Of a stretch of DNA of 64,000 bases, positions 58,273-62,868 are shown in pieces. The position numbers were made by a program, and so were the translations under genes. This DNA comes from Semisulcospira habei (taxonomy: Eukaryota > Mollusca > Gastropoda > Semisulcospiridae): the NCBI GenBank assembly GCA_036245525.1, contig BTPG01000005.1:178439198-178503197 (forward strand), given 5' to 3'. The notes beneath the pieces were generated by a model. The model saw only the letters and a list, made by a program, of their open reading frames with translations, ran no database searches and was not told the DNA's origin. Position 1 is the stretch's first letter; each line of letters opens with the position of its first letter.

Positions 58273-61200
58273 TTTTGTATAGCACCTAACCTCAAATTAG
58301 AGCTCTAGGCGCTTCACAAGAAACTAATTATTAATTACATGCTATTAATTACATCTACACACAATCATGCACTTGTCCGAAAATCATGCCATTTAGGAGA
58401 AGAGAAGTGTTGCAATCACACATACACTCACAGTTTATGGCATCAATCAGAGATAGATGACAAAAAAGACATCTTTAATGCTTGCTTGAGTCCACGTATC
58501 GCAGTTTGTGTGGGAGGCCATTCCACACAACAGGACTCTCGCACGCGAGGGGTGTATAGGCGAAGGAGACAAGAAGGGAAAAAAGCTGATCTATGATTTT
58601 GGATATTACAGTTTTGAGACATAAGGTCCAAAATCACAGACCTCCAAACAAACGAGTTTGAAAAAAATCTTGCTTACCTGATTTTTCTGAAAGTGGGAAC
58701 AGTCTGGAGAGGAACAGCTGTATGCGGCCACAGAAAACAGTGTTCTGAGACTTTGACAGTCGCCGGATCAGATCTGCGATTGTGCAAAAAAGATGAATTC
58801 AAATAATCATGCTTACACTAATCTTTTTCATCCTGATACACTACTGCTTGAAATAAAGATTTAAGATAGAGCCTGCATGCAGGGAGTTTGCACTTATAAA
58901 TATAATTATTATTATTATTATATTTACTGTACCAAAAGGGATATTCTTGTTACAGCTCACAGCTCATAAAAAGAGAGGTAAAAGGATTAGTAAGAAACGT
59001 AATCTAAAATGAGACCAATAAAGAATAAAACCACTATACACATCACATTTTATCACATAAACGTGTAAGCTAATTAATTTAAACATAACGTTAAATACCA
59101 CATAATTTACGTAATTTAGGCATTTCATCACAATAGGGCAGCTGTGAAATGTCACTAAAATATATTCTATAAACACACACTTATCAGCATCGCCTGGATA
59201 AAAACGGGACACCACATTTCATTCCACAAAGTTATATGTGTCCTTCAAGGGCAAAACACAGTATGTTGAACCCACTGGCTTTTACCTCCAAAGGCGCGAA
59301 TGTCAACAGTATTATACCACGCACACAAACAAGCATCAGCTGTTCAGCATTTTTATAGCTGTCAGCATGAAACTCTTGCCTTACAGCGCTTTCTTACACC
59401 TCATGCAGCGTTAGCAGCGGTCAGATGGGAGTAGGTCAAAATAACTATTTAGTGGATATCGGTGTCAGCAACGACCACACATGCCTTATGCAGGACTGCA
59501 CAGTCACAGAGCTCAGTAAGGGAGGGGGTGGGAAGGCAAATAATCTTAGCAGCAGTATGTGTAACTTTTAGAATAAACTTCACTACGATAGTTCAAGGGG
59601 CCAAGCTATTCTGGCACCACCCTTGAACTCAAATCTATCTCATAATCTGTAATGTAGCCTTCATAGAACAATAAACAAATAAATTTTTTTTATCTGTCTC
59701 AGGATGTCATAGGTTAACTGTAAAATATGAATTTTTTTTTAAAATGTATTTTTTGGAAAAATACTTACCGATTGCATTACTATATGGAATACACTCTATA
59801 GCCTAGCGATTTCAGCCCAAAGTTGTGTCCCCTACACAACTGGGGAGGAGACACCGGGGATCCAAGCCCAGGTGGCCTCCCCTTACCATCCTATCCCAGC
59901 ATGCTTGTGGAGAATTCACCTCAGTTTCACGCTTAGCCAAAACACTTAGCCAAGGAGGCAAGCCGGGCAGGTGGGAGAGCCATCCGAGTAATGCCATCGG
60001 TAAGTATTTTTCAAAAAAATACATTTCAGAAAAAAAAATTCATTTGTTTTTTCAAAATACATTACATTACCGATGGCATTACTATATGGAAGAATAGCAA
60101 AGAGGAGGAGGGTGGCGACACCCAACCCCCTGTACCTAACACCCTCCGCCGGCCCACAAGGAGCACTCCCGACGATTTCAGTTAAGAAGTGCCTATGGCA
60201 CCTGCGGCATGCGGAGGGAGTGCTGAGCCGCGGAGATGTCGCCCACCATGGCCAGGGAGTCACGCTGGCCGGATAGGTCGCGGAAGTAGAAGAGGGCGAA
60301 GGTGTAGTCTGCACGCCCGCCTACCGCCGTCACAATGACTTTAACTGAGCAGTTGCGGTCAAAGGCCACTCTGGGAGCTACTGCTCATACTTCATGCGCC
60401 CGGATCTGTAACCGTCTATCCCCGTCTGGGGAGAGGTCTTGGTAGGCCAACGAGTCACCCACCCCAGGCAGGGCGAACTGTCTAGGCCGAGACCCGGCCT
60501 GCCTGGAGAAGGAAGATAGGAAGAGGCGGGTATGCCTCAGATGGCGTGGCTGTGAGCGACGCAGGAATTCTGCAGTGCCCGGACTGGGTCCTGTAGACGC
60601 GACCCGTGGGGTCGGTGGACCTCTGAACGGATGTAAGGTCAGAGTCTGGAGTGCAGCCGAGGAAGGCCGGCTCTTGGCCTGAAAGACGGGTCGGTGAGAA
60701 GATGCGCTGAGCCAAAGGCTCGACTGCCAACCTGCGGGGCGTACCGAGAGCGCAAGCAGCTCGCTCACGCGCAAGCAGCTCGCTCACGCAGAAGCCATGG
60801 CGAGCGCCCTCACAAAAGGGGGCAAAACTTCAAACAGAAGCCGCCATAGCATTTGTTGCACACTGTCCGCAGGAAGGAACACACTCAAGCGCCGAACTCA
60901 CACCATGAGGCACAAGGCCACGTGAGTAAAGTCACAAGCCGAAACCCCAAGGCCGCAGCCAAGGACGAAGTTCACTGAAAGTCAAACTGGTCAGAACCGG
61001 TCGGCGCTAAGTCCACACACAGTAAAACGTTGAAGTGTAGAACACACCAATGAAGTACACCGAGTCCAAGGAGAAGTCAAAACCAAGGCAAAAGCCAAGT
61101 TTGTATTAAACCACAGAAGACACCGGTCAAAAAACCGTAGCAAGGCAAAAGCCCGACCCTCCACGGTCGAGCTAAGAGTGAAACTGAGGTGAGTTCTCCA

Positions 61201-62052
61201 CACGCATGCCGGGATAGGTTGGTAAGGGGAGGCCACCCGGGCTCCTATTCTTGGATCCCCGGTGTCTCCTCCCCAGTTGTGTAGGGGACACAACTTTGGG
61301 CTGAAATCGCTAGGCTATAGAGTGTATTCCATATAGTAATGCCATCGGTAATGTATTTTTAAAAAACAAACACAATTTTTGTAAACTATGAACATCATGC
61401 TGTTAGTTTGTCATCAAAGTGAAGTGATATCAACTTCGATAGATGTTAGTCAAAGGGAAGATAATGACCAAGTCGGACGCAGAAGTAGTGTGCAATTTGG
61501 CTCCATGGCTTCTTCGGGTATTCATAAAATGCCATGCACAGTTAGCGCACTGAGCATCAAGAGTGAAAATCTCAAAGTAGTTCAGTTTTCCTCCAAGACT
61601 ACAAGCGCGAATTAGTTTAGGAGACAGATCAACTATAATAGTGTTAACCTGAGAAAATTTGAACACCACACAATTGCAAGAGGTATAGAACCTCATGAGC
61701 CCCCGCAGTTGCGGGGGCTCATGAGGATCTATACCTCTTACTGACACCACTTTGAATCCATGTTCCTGGGACAGCTAGCGCTGTTGGGTGTTGAATCAAT
61801 GAAGATTGCAGAAACACAGCTTGCGTCAGCTGGCGCTAAATGGGTGAAGGATGGTACCAGAACTGCTTGTCACCAGCAGGTGCCAAGCCTCTCTAGCACC
61901 ATGGTTGGCCCATCTAGGTTGATCCATCTGTTCAGAAGTGCCACTGTCAGGGCTGAACGGACTAAGTCATGTACGACACCTGCCATGGACAAAACTCACT
62001 CACCATTGCACATTCTCAGTAAGTAGTTTTTGCCAGCATCAAAGAAGGTGTC
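21799..62052 (-). CDS. THOC1: THOC1, THO complex subunit 1 (C-terminal 523 residues; 15 exons)
   Basis: THOC1 (HPR1/p84) is a core subunit of the nuclear THO complex, which with TREX couples transcription to mRNA packaging and export. Fifteen exons, all with GT-AG borders and compatible phases, add up to 1572 bases with no stop before the end. Landmarks in order are [41 protein letters not shown], an acidic [14 protein letters not shown] segment, [117 protein letters not shown], a Glu-rich linker, and a death domain ([18 protein letters not shown]) near the end. Compared with human THOC1 (657 residues), roughly 125-130 N-terminal residues are missing and should lie right of 64000. The introns carry most of the transposons in this window. 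Confidence 0.95.
21922..22127. mobile_element. Hairpin element family H2a, right TTAA mutated
   Basis: Starts TTAACCCCACAGTCCG and ends GGGCTGAATGGGTCAA, where TTAA is now TCAA. The core AGCTTGGCACC/CGCCAAGCTAATC carries some mismatches. It begins 25 bp from the acceptor of the last THOC1 exon. Confidence 0.75.
22309..22425 (+). repeat. Old repeat carrying the empty H3 target site
   Basis: CATTGCTTAGCGTCCCGACAG at 22309-22330 is the unoccupied counterpart of 865-964, where an H3 hairpin splits the same sequence at TTAA. Similarity continues right to ATGTCGCCAGC. Confidence 0.75.
22426..23075. other. THOC1 intron sequence, with a decayed H2 copy at about 22950-23045
   Basis: Around 22955-23035, GGGTAGTGCCAGCTCAACATGG and GAGCTAATCCAATGCCCTTGAA are remnants of an H2 hairpin. 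The rest shows nothing. Confidence 0.5.
23076..23260 (-). CDS. THOC1: THOC1 exon with death domain
   Basis: Acceptor CTGTCCAG, donor GTTAGC. Encodes [20 protein letters not shown] to KMIYLWQ, aligning with the human death-domain segment that ends LLVAWQ. The tryptophans of W(T/K)..A..LG..WK..A are kept. Starts with two bases completing a split codon and ends in phase 0. Confidence 0.95.
23261..24198. other. THOC1 intron, nothing recognised
   Basis: No hairpin element or exon seen. Open frames on both strands show no known similarity. Confidence 0.5.
24199..24301 (-). CDS. THOC1: THOC1 exon, acidic linker
   Basis: Acceptor CCGTGTTTCAG, donor GTCAGT. Encodes [20 protein letters not shown] and more Glu, the charged linker before the death domain as in human (GEDEDEEDND). 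Begins in phase 0 and ends with one extra base. Confidence 0.9.
24377..24580. mobile_element. Hairpin element family H2a
   Basis: TTAAGCCATTTTACCCC on the left; the right end ACGGTTTA has lost TTAA. The core has matching arm variants, AAGGATAGTGCC and GGCACTATCCTT, around AGCTTGGCGCC. Confidence 0.75.
24805..24820 (+). repeat. Target-site duplication of the LINE, left copy
   Basis: AACAGGGACGAGAGTA occurs exactly here and at 29723-29738, on either side of the LINE. Its host is DIRS element A, whose other terminal region carries the same sequence in inverted form at about 30358-30373. Confidence 0.95.
24822..25448 (+). pseudogene. LINE ORF1 protein, N-terminus missing
   Basis: Open from the truncation point for 208 residues. 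After [15 protein letters not shown] come two zinc knuckles, [14 protein letters not shown] and [16 protein letters not shown], at roughly residues 68-100. A basic, Ser/Pro-rich tail follows. Such ORF1 proteins bind the LINE RNA. The upstream region was lost at insertion. ORF2 starts 72 bp after its stop. Confidence 0.85.
25521..29264 (+). pseudogene. LINE ORF2 (endonuclease + reverse transcriptase) with one in-frame stop
   Basis: The APE-type endonuclease starts at residue 1 ([40 protein letters not shown], about residues 5-235). The reverse transcriptase includes [57 protein letters not shown] and the catalytic FADDTTLF. The frame stays open for 951 codons, meets TAG at 28374-28376, then continues in the same frame for nearly 300 more codons to a CNAC...H...C zinc-finger end at 29264. 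One substitution has therefore cut off the C-terminus while the rest is intact. It would make a truncated enzyme. Confidence 0.93.
29575..29722 (+). repeat. LINE 3' end: poly(A) 47, about 70 bp of other sequence, second A-rich tail
   Basis: A uniform run of 47 A (29575-29621) is followed by about 70 bp of ordinary sequence (GAATGGAAAACAGGCAC...GATTCCCAC), then an A-rich tail (29692-29722) abutting the target duplication. This is the layout of a LINE 3' transduction, where read-through past the first signal carried flanking DNA along. Confidence 0.75.
29723..29738 (+). repeat. Target-site duplication of the LINE, right copy
   Basis: Exact copy of 24805-24820. DIRS element A resumes after it. 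Confidence 0.95.
30100..30200 (-). pseudogene. Tyrosine recombinase C-terminal remnant (DIRS element A)
   Basis: The - strand reads [20 protein letters not shown], containing the tyrosine-bearing end of the recombinase as in elements B and C. The arginine boxes are deleted. Confidence 0.75.
31348..32299 (-). pseudogene. Tyrosine recombinase of DIRS element B (frameshifted)
   Basis: The N-terminal SAM-like part has [20 protein letters not shown] and [16 protein letters not shown]. After frame changes near 32030 and 31980 come the first arginine box ([11 protein letters not shown]), the [11 protein letters not shown] box (HxxR) and the tyrosine in [12 protein letters not shown] recombinases integrate the circular DNA copy without target duplication. 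Needs at least two frame shifts to read through, so inactive. Confidence 0.85.
32190..34312 (-). pseudogene. Reverse transcriptase and RNase H of DIRS element B (frameshifted)
   Basis: [12 protein letters not shown] precedes the catalytic YLDDLLLRN and the LLRRLGFLL motif. The RNase H part has [32 protein letters not shown] and [15 protein letters not shown]. Frames change several times. Near 33875-33975 the phrase CTGAATCGAGGCCAAGC is repeated about five times, a local expansion inserted into the N-terminal part of the enzyme. Confidence 0.85.
34278..36900 (-). pseudogene. Gag-like ORF region of DIRS element B
   Basis: The clearest part is 34934-34278 ([71 protein letters not shown]). It is alignable by eye with 47507-46959 of element C ([20 protein letters not shown]). 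Upstream it is Ser/Arg/Pro-rich and frameshifted, with G-run repeats at 35650-36150. Confidence 0.6.
35640..36160. repeat. G-run tandem modules in the gag-like region of DIRS element B
   Basis: A module with a long G run, GTCACGCCAAGCCCGCTCAGG and AGCGGGGAGGGGAC recurs at about 35690, 35840 and 36000, with related pieces to about 36200. The unit is about 150-170 bp and has diverged. Confidence 0.7.
37292..37440. repeat. Decayed H2c-type remnant
   Basis: Phrases such as AGTTGTCCTCTAAAGAC, GGCACCACCCT, and ACTATCATGGTTGATCCATC match H2c flanks and right arm, but the left arm and ends are gone. Confidence 0.5.
37502..37649 (-). CDS. THOC1: THOC1 exon
   Basis: Encodes [31 protein letters not shown] and the segment to AKEMP. 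Starts by completing a split lysine codon, ends in phase 0 with donor GTAAGT. Close to human [18 protein letters not shown]. Confidence 0.95.
37705..37795. mobile_element. Hairpin element family H4 (91 bp)
   Basis: TTAACTCATTCGAGACGTGCC at the left is complemented by GGCACGTTTCAAATGAGTTAA at the right with few mismatches; the inner arms are GGATATGCGG and CCGCGTATCC-like. It shares its last TTAA with the H1 element that follows. Confidence 0.85.
37792..37995. mobile_element. Hairpin element family H1, shortened core
   Basis: Starts TTAACCCACTCATTGCCAG; the core has GAGCTCCCGCGAGAAGGGGGCTC, and the right flank CCTCTTGCAGTTCAGCTGTG leads to a degraded end. It adjoins an H4 element through a shared TTAA, the same family pair as at 3069-3367. 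Confidence 0.7.
38057..38268. mobile_element. Hairpin element family H2c, complete (212 bp)
   Basis: Runs from TTAACACATTCTGCC to GGGCTGATTGAGTTAA. The core arms AAGGGTGGTGCCAGAATAGC and complement are perfectly paired around GCCTATGGGC. Confidence 0.85.
38352..38435 (-). CDS. THOC1: THOC1 exon
   Basis: Encodes [20 protein letters not shown], then AMVEDQY; matches human PTLEEFFEEAIEQADPENMV. The acceptor is TTACAG and donor GTGAGT. Completes an Arg codon at its start and leaves two bases at its end. Confidence 0.95.
38495..38612 (-). mobile_element. SINE-like element with 13-bp target-site duplication
   Basis: This 118-bp element is flanked by CAGATCTCAAAAT at 38482-38494 and 38613-38625. 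On the - strand it ends GGTTTGTGAGTAT like the copies at 1-67 and 12920-12978. Internally, TGTACAACAAACC and GGTTTGTTGTACA form an inverted repeat. Direct repeats plus a fixed 3' end and variable 5' end point to retrotransposition of a short RNA; no A or B box was found. Confidence 0.7.
38649..38865. mobile_element. Hairpin element family H2b, ends slightly degraded
   Basis: Flank AACCCATATCATACTGAGGCT, shortened core GGTGCCAGAATAGCTTGGCGCC...GCTATTCTGGCACTACC, and right flank CACTGGTGTATTCCCGAATG before TTAA at 38862. Confidence 0.75.
39288..39419 (-). CDS. THOC1: THOC1 exon
   Basis: Encodes [20 protein letters not shown], then [20 protein letters not shown]. The basic start may serve as a nuclear localisation signal. 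Matches human [19 protein letters not shown]. Acceptor CAG after TTGTTG, donor GTCAGT. Confidence 0.93.
39446..39886. mobile_element. Hairpin element family H2a, split by a nested H2b element
   Basis: Left part TTAACCCATTTCACCCC...AGGTGTCAC; right part from CAACTGAGTGTC through the core to GGGGCTAAATAAATTATTAA. Intact relatives read GGCGTCATCTAACGACTG where this one is interrupted, so the host sequence was about GTGTCACTTAACAACTG. Confidence 0.8.
39496..39724. mobile_element. Hairpin element family H2b nested in an H2a element (229 bp)
   Basis: Bounded by TTAA on both sides (39496-39499, 39721-39724) within the H2a element at 39446-39886. Runs TTAACCCATATCATACTG to CGAATGATAAGGGTTAA. This is direct evidence for TTAA target duplication. 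Confidence 0.9.
39890..41526. other. THOC1 intron, nothing recognised
   Basis: No hairpin element or exon seen. A C-rich run lies at 40759-40792. Frames at 40125-40958 have no recognisable similarity. Confidence 0.5.
41527..41755. mobile_element. Hairpin element family H2b, complete (229 bp)
   Basis: TTAACCCATACCATACTGAGG to TAAGGGTTAA. The core reads GCTTGGTGCCTACAGGTGCCAAGC, with GGTGCC in both arms in place of GGCGCC. Confidence 0.85.
41900..41974. mobile_element. Hairpin element H5 (75 bp), right TTAA mutated to TTGA
   Basis: TTAACCCTTTGGCTGT at the left pairs with ACAGCCAAAGGGTTGA at the right. The interior has GATGACGTGATTCCTGAAG; sequence resembles H3 only at the outermost bases. Confidence 0.65.
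42080..42235. mobile_element. Hairpin element family H2, degraded ends
   Basis: The core at 42116-42202 has TCAAGGGTGGTGTCAGAATAG and complement with two mismatches; flanks GCATCAACCATGATACT and AGTATCACAGTCAATCTG. Confidence 0.7.
42450..42550 (-). CDS. THOC1: THOC1 exon
   Basis: Encodes [20 protein letters not shown] then [13 protein letters not shown]. Matches human HILNTEENWNSWKNEGCPSF. Acceptor TTTCTGTGCAG, donor GTAAGT; ends with two bases of a split Arg codon. Confidence 0.95.
42801..42999. mobile_element. Hairpin element family H2a with deleted right arm
   Basis: TTAACTCATTCAGCCCC to GGGGCTGAATGGGGTTAA. The right inner arm (GCCAAGCTAATCTG) is missing; the core jumps from GGCGCCGACAGG to CACTACCC. 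Confidence 0.8.
43232..43349 (-). CDS. THOC1: THOC1 exon
   Basis: Encodes [20 protein letters not shown] then [19 protein letters not shown]. Matches human LTDEQSLWIEDTTKSVYQLL. Completes a Ser codon at its start; donor GTAAGT, phase 0. Confidence 0.93.
43499..43712. mobile_element. Hairpin element family H2a, complete (214 bp)
   Basis: TTAACTCATTCAGCCCAACG to GGGCTGAATGGGTTAA. The arms share a paired variant, AAGGGCAGTGCC with GGCACTGCCCTT, not seen in other copies. Confidence 0.9.
44254..45308 (-). pseudogene. Tyrosine recombinase of DIRS element C (frameshifted)
   Basis: N-terminal part open from 45308 to 44778 with [40 protein letters not shown] and [11 protein letters not shown]. Further on, in other frames, are [20 protein letters not shown] and the tyrosine in STFARFYL. 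Equivalent to 32299-31348. Confidence 0.87.
45390..46840 (-). pseudogene. Reverse transcriptase and RNase H of DIRS element C (frameshifted)
   Basis: [28 protein letters not shown] (catalytic DD kept, Cys in place of the usual Tyr) and [11 protein letters not shown] lie in 46772-46260. After a frame change RNase H follows with [32 protein letters not shown] and [14 protein letters not shown] in 46233-45394. An A/T/C homopolymer patch at 46768-46808 interrupts the upstream part. Confidence 0.87.
46959..48579 (-). pseudogene. Gag-like ORF region of DIRS element C
   Basis: The downstream part (47507-46959) has [36 protein letters not shown] and [20 protein letters not shown], alignable with element B. 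The upstream part (48579-47725 and an overlapping frame) is Ser/Arg/Pro-rich. Frameshifted. Confidence 0.6.
48524..49022. repeat. Two tandem 250-bp units in DIRS element C
   Basis: GACTGGCTTTTAGCCAGGGCG at 48524 recurs as GACTGGCTTTTAACCAGGGCG at 48774, and similarity continues to GGAGCTGGCTG/GGGGCTGGCTG. The second unit carries an extra run of 22 T near 48858-48879. Confidence 0.85.
49936..50036 (-). CDS. THOC1: THOC1 exon
   Basis: Encodes [20 protein letters not shown] then [13 protein letters not shown]. Almost identical to the human [20 protein letters not shown] segment. Acceptor TTTGTTTCAG, donor GTGTAA; ends two bases into a codon. Confidence 0.96.
50090..50200. repeat. H1-like hairpin, degraded
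   Basis: AACCATGAGCCCCTAAAGGG...CAGGGGCTCATGAGAATCTATG, with flanks similar to H1. No TTAA ends. Confidence 0.55.
50497..50625 (-). CDS. THOC1: THOC1 exon
   Basis: 43 codons, [20 protein letters not shown] to [10 protein letters not shown]; human YSEEVLAVFKSYKLDDTQAS and KFLTSEK. Phase 0 at both ends; acceptor TTGTCTGCAG, donor GTGTGA. Confidence 0.96.
50780..51003. mobile_element. Hairpin element family H2b, complete (224 bp)
   Basis: TTAACCCATATCATACAGAGG to GATAAGGGTTAA; its final TTAA is the first of the next element. The left arm has GGTAATGCC where the right has GGCACCACC, so this copy is not fully paired. Confidence 0.88.
51000..51148. mobile_element. Hairpin element family H2c, shortened (149 bp)
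   Basis: Begins TTAAGATGTCC and ends GGGCTTTATGAGTTAA. Left arm CAAAGGTGGCGTCAGAATAGC is kept but most of the right arm is deleted (TTGGCGCCTGCATTAAACTATC). Confidence 0.75.
51392..51618. mobile_element. Hairpin element family H2b, complete (227 bp)
   Basis: TTAACCCATATCACACTGAG to GATAAGGGTTAA; shares its last TTAA with the H2a element to its right. Confidence 0.88.
51615..51835. mobile_element. Hairpin element family H2a, complete (221 bp), next to a THOC1 splice donor
   Basis: TTAACTCATCCACAAGCCG to GGGCTGAATGGTTTAA. The right end lies 19 bp from the exon 51855-51963 donor side. Confidence 0.85.
51855..51963 (-). CDS. THOC1: THOC1 exon
   Basis: Encodes [20 protein letters not shown] then [16 protein letters not shown]. 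Matches human [20 protein letters not shown]. Acceptor CATGATTTCAG, donor GTATGT. Begins with one base of a split Pro codon. Confidence 0.97.
52219..52450. mobile_element. Hairpin element family H2b, complete (232 bp)
   Basis: TTAACCCAAATCATAG to TGATATGTGTTAA, with perfectly paired arms AAGGGTAGTGCCAGAATAGC and complement. It has a small internal duplication (CATAGATTCATACTG). Confidence 0.85.
52451..52904. other. THOC1 intron, nothing recognised
   Basis: No hairpin or exon; a short CA run at 52835-52858. Confidence 0.5.
52905..52966 (-). CDS. THOC1: THOC1 exon, acidic
   Basis: Encodes [20 protein letters not shown]; corresponds to human EGMDVEEGEMGDEE. Acceptor TTTGACAG, donor GTATGT. The KQE preceded by I is a possible SUMO motif (IKQE). 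Confidence 0.92.
53347..53438. mobile_element. Hairpin element family H3, right end mutated
   Basis: TTAACACTTTGGGTATCGG..., arms GGCAGTTTTAGTCACGATGA and near-complement, ending AGCAAAAGGTTCAA. Relative of 871-955. Confidence 0.75.
53559..53614 (-). CDS. THOC1: THOC1 exon
   Basis: Encodes [18 protein letters not shown]; human [16 protein letters not shown]. Acceptor CTTTTTTAG, donor GTCAGT. Completes an Ala codon at the start, ends phase 0. Confidence 0.95.
53765..54744 (-). repeat. LTR of a gypsy-like retrotransposon (3' LTR on the - strand)
   Basis: 980 bp, from TGTAACCGGG (+) to CCCGGTCACA. Nearly identical to 57168-58156; I found about three substitutions and one extra 9-bp repeat unit in the other copy. 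A TATATAAAG box lies near 54025-54033 and an AATAAA signal near 53850-53855 (both on -). Confidence 0.95.
54745..56090. other. Non-coding interior of the LTR element
   Basis: A/T-rich, with no pol domains on either strand. It replaces what should be the pol gene, so mobility would depend on another element. Confidence 0.7.
56091..57089 (-). CDS. Gag polyprotein of the LTR element
   Basis: 332 codons from ATG at 57089. The capsid-like region includes [34 protein letters not shown] and [19 protein letters not shown], the retrotransposon gag pattern. A coiled stretch rich in Glu and Gln follows, then one CCHC zinc knuckle, [14 protein letters not shown], at about residue 260. The final 60 residues after the knuckle look non-homologous, probably where pol was deleted. 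Gag would form the particle that packages element RNA. Confidence 0.88.
   Translation of the reverse strand: MADQREERLQPVIVASFKPETLPRFTGEEGCFAAENFVEEGRRRLQHCKLPPGAAIEWVLHSLDGCARREVLDRPYTNRYSPEALLTLVQSIFGDKRDRAAVLRQFHGRMQGEGESIYQYAHALSALAQCANKLRESSIDDLLLRDQFTSGLYLPELSRDLRRYFAAKPAATFLEAKEEALRWMREDDNTLHVDLITASQETAEVEALRRQLAVDTARAEELQAQLQQQSQFTKERFQSAQHQPGPRHNQLPKCFGCHQPGHRRVNCPMYSSRMHGHRQFQQFPFMMPTMGLPAQWQLLLYHQMLVFQFLSLIFMNLMMTVHAAFVPSMTRF
57148..57165 (-). other. Primer-binding site of the LTR element
   Basis: TGGCGTCGCCGACAGGAT on -, two bases after the 5' LTR, begins with TGG as expected for pairing with a tRNA CCA end. The tRNA was not identified. Confidence 0.6.
57168..58156 (-). repeat. 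LTR of the gypsy-like retrotransposon (5' LTR on the - strand)
   Basis: 989 bp; 9 bp longer than 53765-54744 because a GAAACTGAA repeat has five units instead of four. Confidence 0.95.
58224..58640 (-). mobile_element. 3' end of a LINE, reverse orientation
   Basis: On - the sequence runs from a decayed C-terminal ORF2 segment ([16 protein letters not shown]) to GTGAAGCGCCTAGAGC, GGTGCTATACAAAAAC and a TTA run (58229-58268 on +). Same tail type as 5950-6335 but a different subfamily. Confidence 0.75.
58678..58773 (-). CDS. THOC1: THOC1 exon
   Basis: Encodes [20 protein letters not shown] then [11 protein letters not shown]. Almost identical to human [20 protein letters not shown]. Acceptor CACAATCGCAG, donor GTAAGC. 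Completes the Asp codon begun in the upstream exon. Confidence 0.97.
58774..59726. other. THOC1 intron
   Basis: An ATT run at 58903-58922, and a decayed H2 right arm at about 59583-59632 (AGCTATTCTGGCACCACCC). Otherwise nothing recognised. Confidence 0.5.
59727..61369 (-). mobile_element. DIRS-type retrotransposon D, internally deleted (1.6 kb)
   Basis: Ends ATGAATTTTTTTTTAAAATG and GTATTTTTAAAAAACAA with inverted repeats close to element B. The internal complementary region is at about 59990-60090. Only a recombinase fragment and the end of the gag side remain; no reverse transcriptase. Confidence 0.85.
60180..60800 (-). pseudogene. Tyrosine recombinase remnant of DIRS element D
   Basis: Fragments [18 protein letters not shown] and [15 protein letters not shown] appear in different frames. 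A local duplication, CGCAAGCAGCTCGCTCACG, near 60762-60788 precedes the deletion point. Confidence 0.75.
61644..61847. mobile_element. Hairpin element family H1, right end decayed
   Basis: TTAACCTGAGAAAATTTGAAC at the left, then a perfect hairpin CTCATGAGCCCCCGCAGTTG and complement at about 61692-61729. The right end GGCGCTAAATGGGTGAA has lost TTAA. Confidence 0.75.
61848..61975. repeat. Decayed H2c remnant adjoining the H1 element
   Basis: GATGGTACCAGAACTGCTTG and CAGGTGCCAAGCCTCTCTAG keep traces of the H2 core; right flank GTCAGGGCTGAACGGACTAAG. Confidence 0.5.
62004..62052 (-). CDS. THOC1: THOC1 exon, first one inside the window
   Basis: Encodes [16 protein letters not shown] plus one base; human [16 protein letters not shown]. 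Acceptor CTAATCAACAG, donor GTGAGT. About 125-130 residues precede it in the human protein; I found no matching exon between 62053 and 64000. Confidence 0.93.
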
Positions 62053-62457
62053 CTGTTGATTAGATTTAGAGACATAAAACCACAATGTGACATTACTATA
62101 TATATATACATGTACAAAATGCATCAACCCAGTTACAACTTATGTACGCTTATTTCAAAAGCCATGGTAAAGTTGTATGCACATAGGTCTATGAGATGAC
62201 GGCACACAAAAGGACTCACACACAAATACAGTTGAACCTGTTTTGAGTGGCCATCCTTGTGAGAGATCACCTGTCATTAACTCTTTCACTGCCACAGGCG
62301 ACTTTAGTTGACACGGAGTGACACATGAAAGGGACCATACTTTCGCAGCACAATAACAGACTGACATCAGTGACATGAAACATTCTACCCTTTATCAGAA
62401 ACTGAGAAAGGAACTGCAGACAGGCAGTCAGAAGTCTGATTGTTTTTTTAACCTTTA

Positions 62458-62671
62458 TCATTCAGAATACACCACTGTGTGAAATAAGTTTGACTAAAAT
62501 AGTTCAAGGGTAGTGCCAGAATAGCTTAGTGCCTCTAGGCGCCAAGCTATTCTGGCACCACCCTTGAACTAAAGCCATTGGTCTATATCCTTATCTGTCA
62601 GTACTATAATGTAGCTTGCATATGTCAGTGTACAAATTTGAAGCTTTTAGCCTCAATATGATATGGGTTAA
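62458..62671 (-). mobile_element. Hairpin element family H2b in reverse orientation (214 bp)
   Basis: Starts TTAACCTTTATCATTCAG and ends TGATATGGGTTAA; the flank phrases are the reverse complements of those in the other H2b copies. One core arm has GCTTAGTGCC instead of GCTTGGCGCC. Confidence 0.85.
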
Positions 62672-62787
62672 AGAACACTTTTTGTGGCAAGAAAGGTGGC
62701 TGATGAACACAGGTTTTAGTGTATTTATGTACAATTATACCCTTGATCACCCTCTTGACTGTCAATTTGTTTGTTTGGCTCAGCAGG

Positions 62788-62868
62788 TTAACTCTTTCGA
62801 GACATGCCACATCTGGATTTGCGGCTTTACGCCGCGAATCTGGATGCGGCACGTCTCGAAAGAGTTAA
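62788..62868. mobile_element. Hairpin element family H4, complete (81 bp)
   Basis: TTAACTCTTTCGAGACATGCC pairs with GGCACGTCTCGAAAGAGTTAA with one or two mismatches; the inner arms and a GCGG/CCGC core also pair. Best-preserved H4 copy. Confidence 0.9.
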
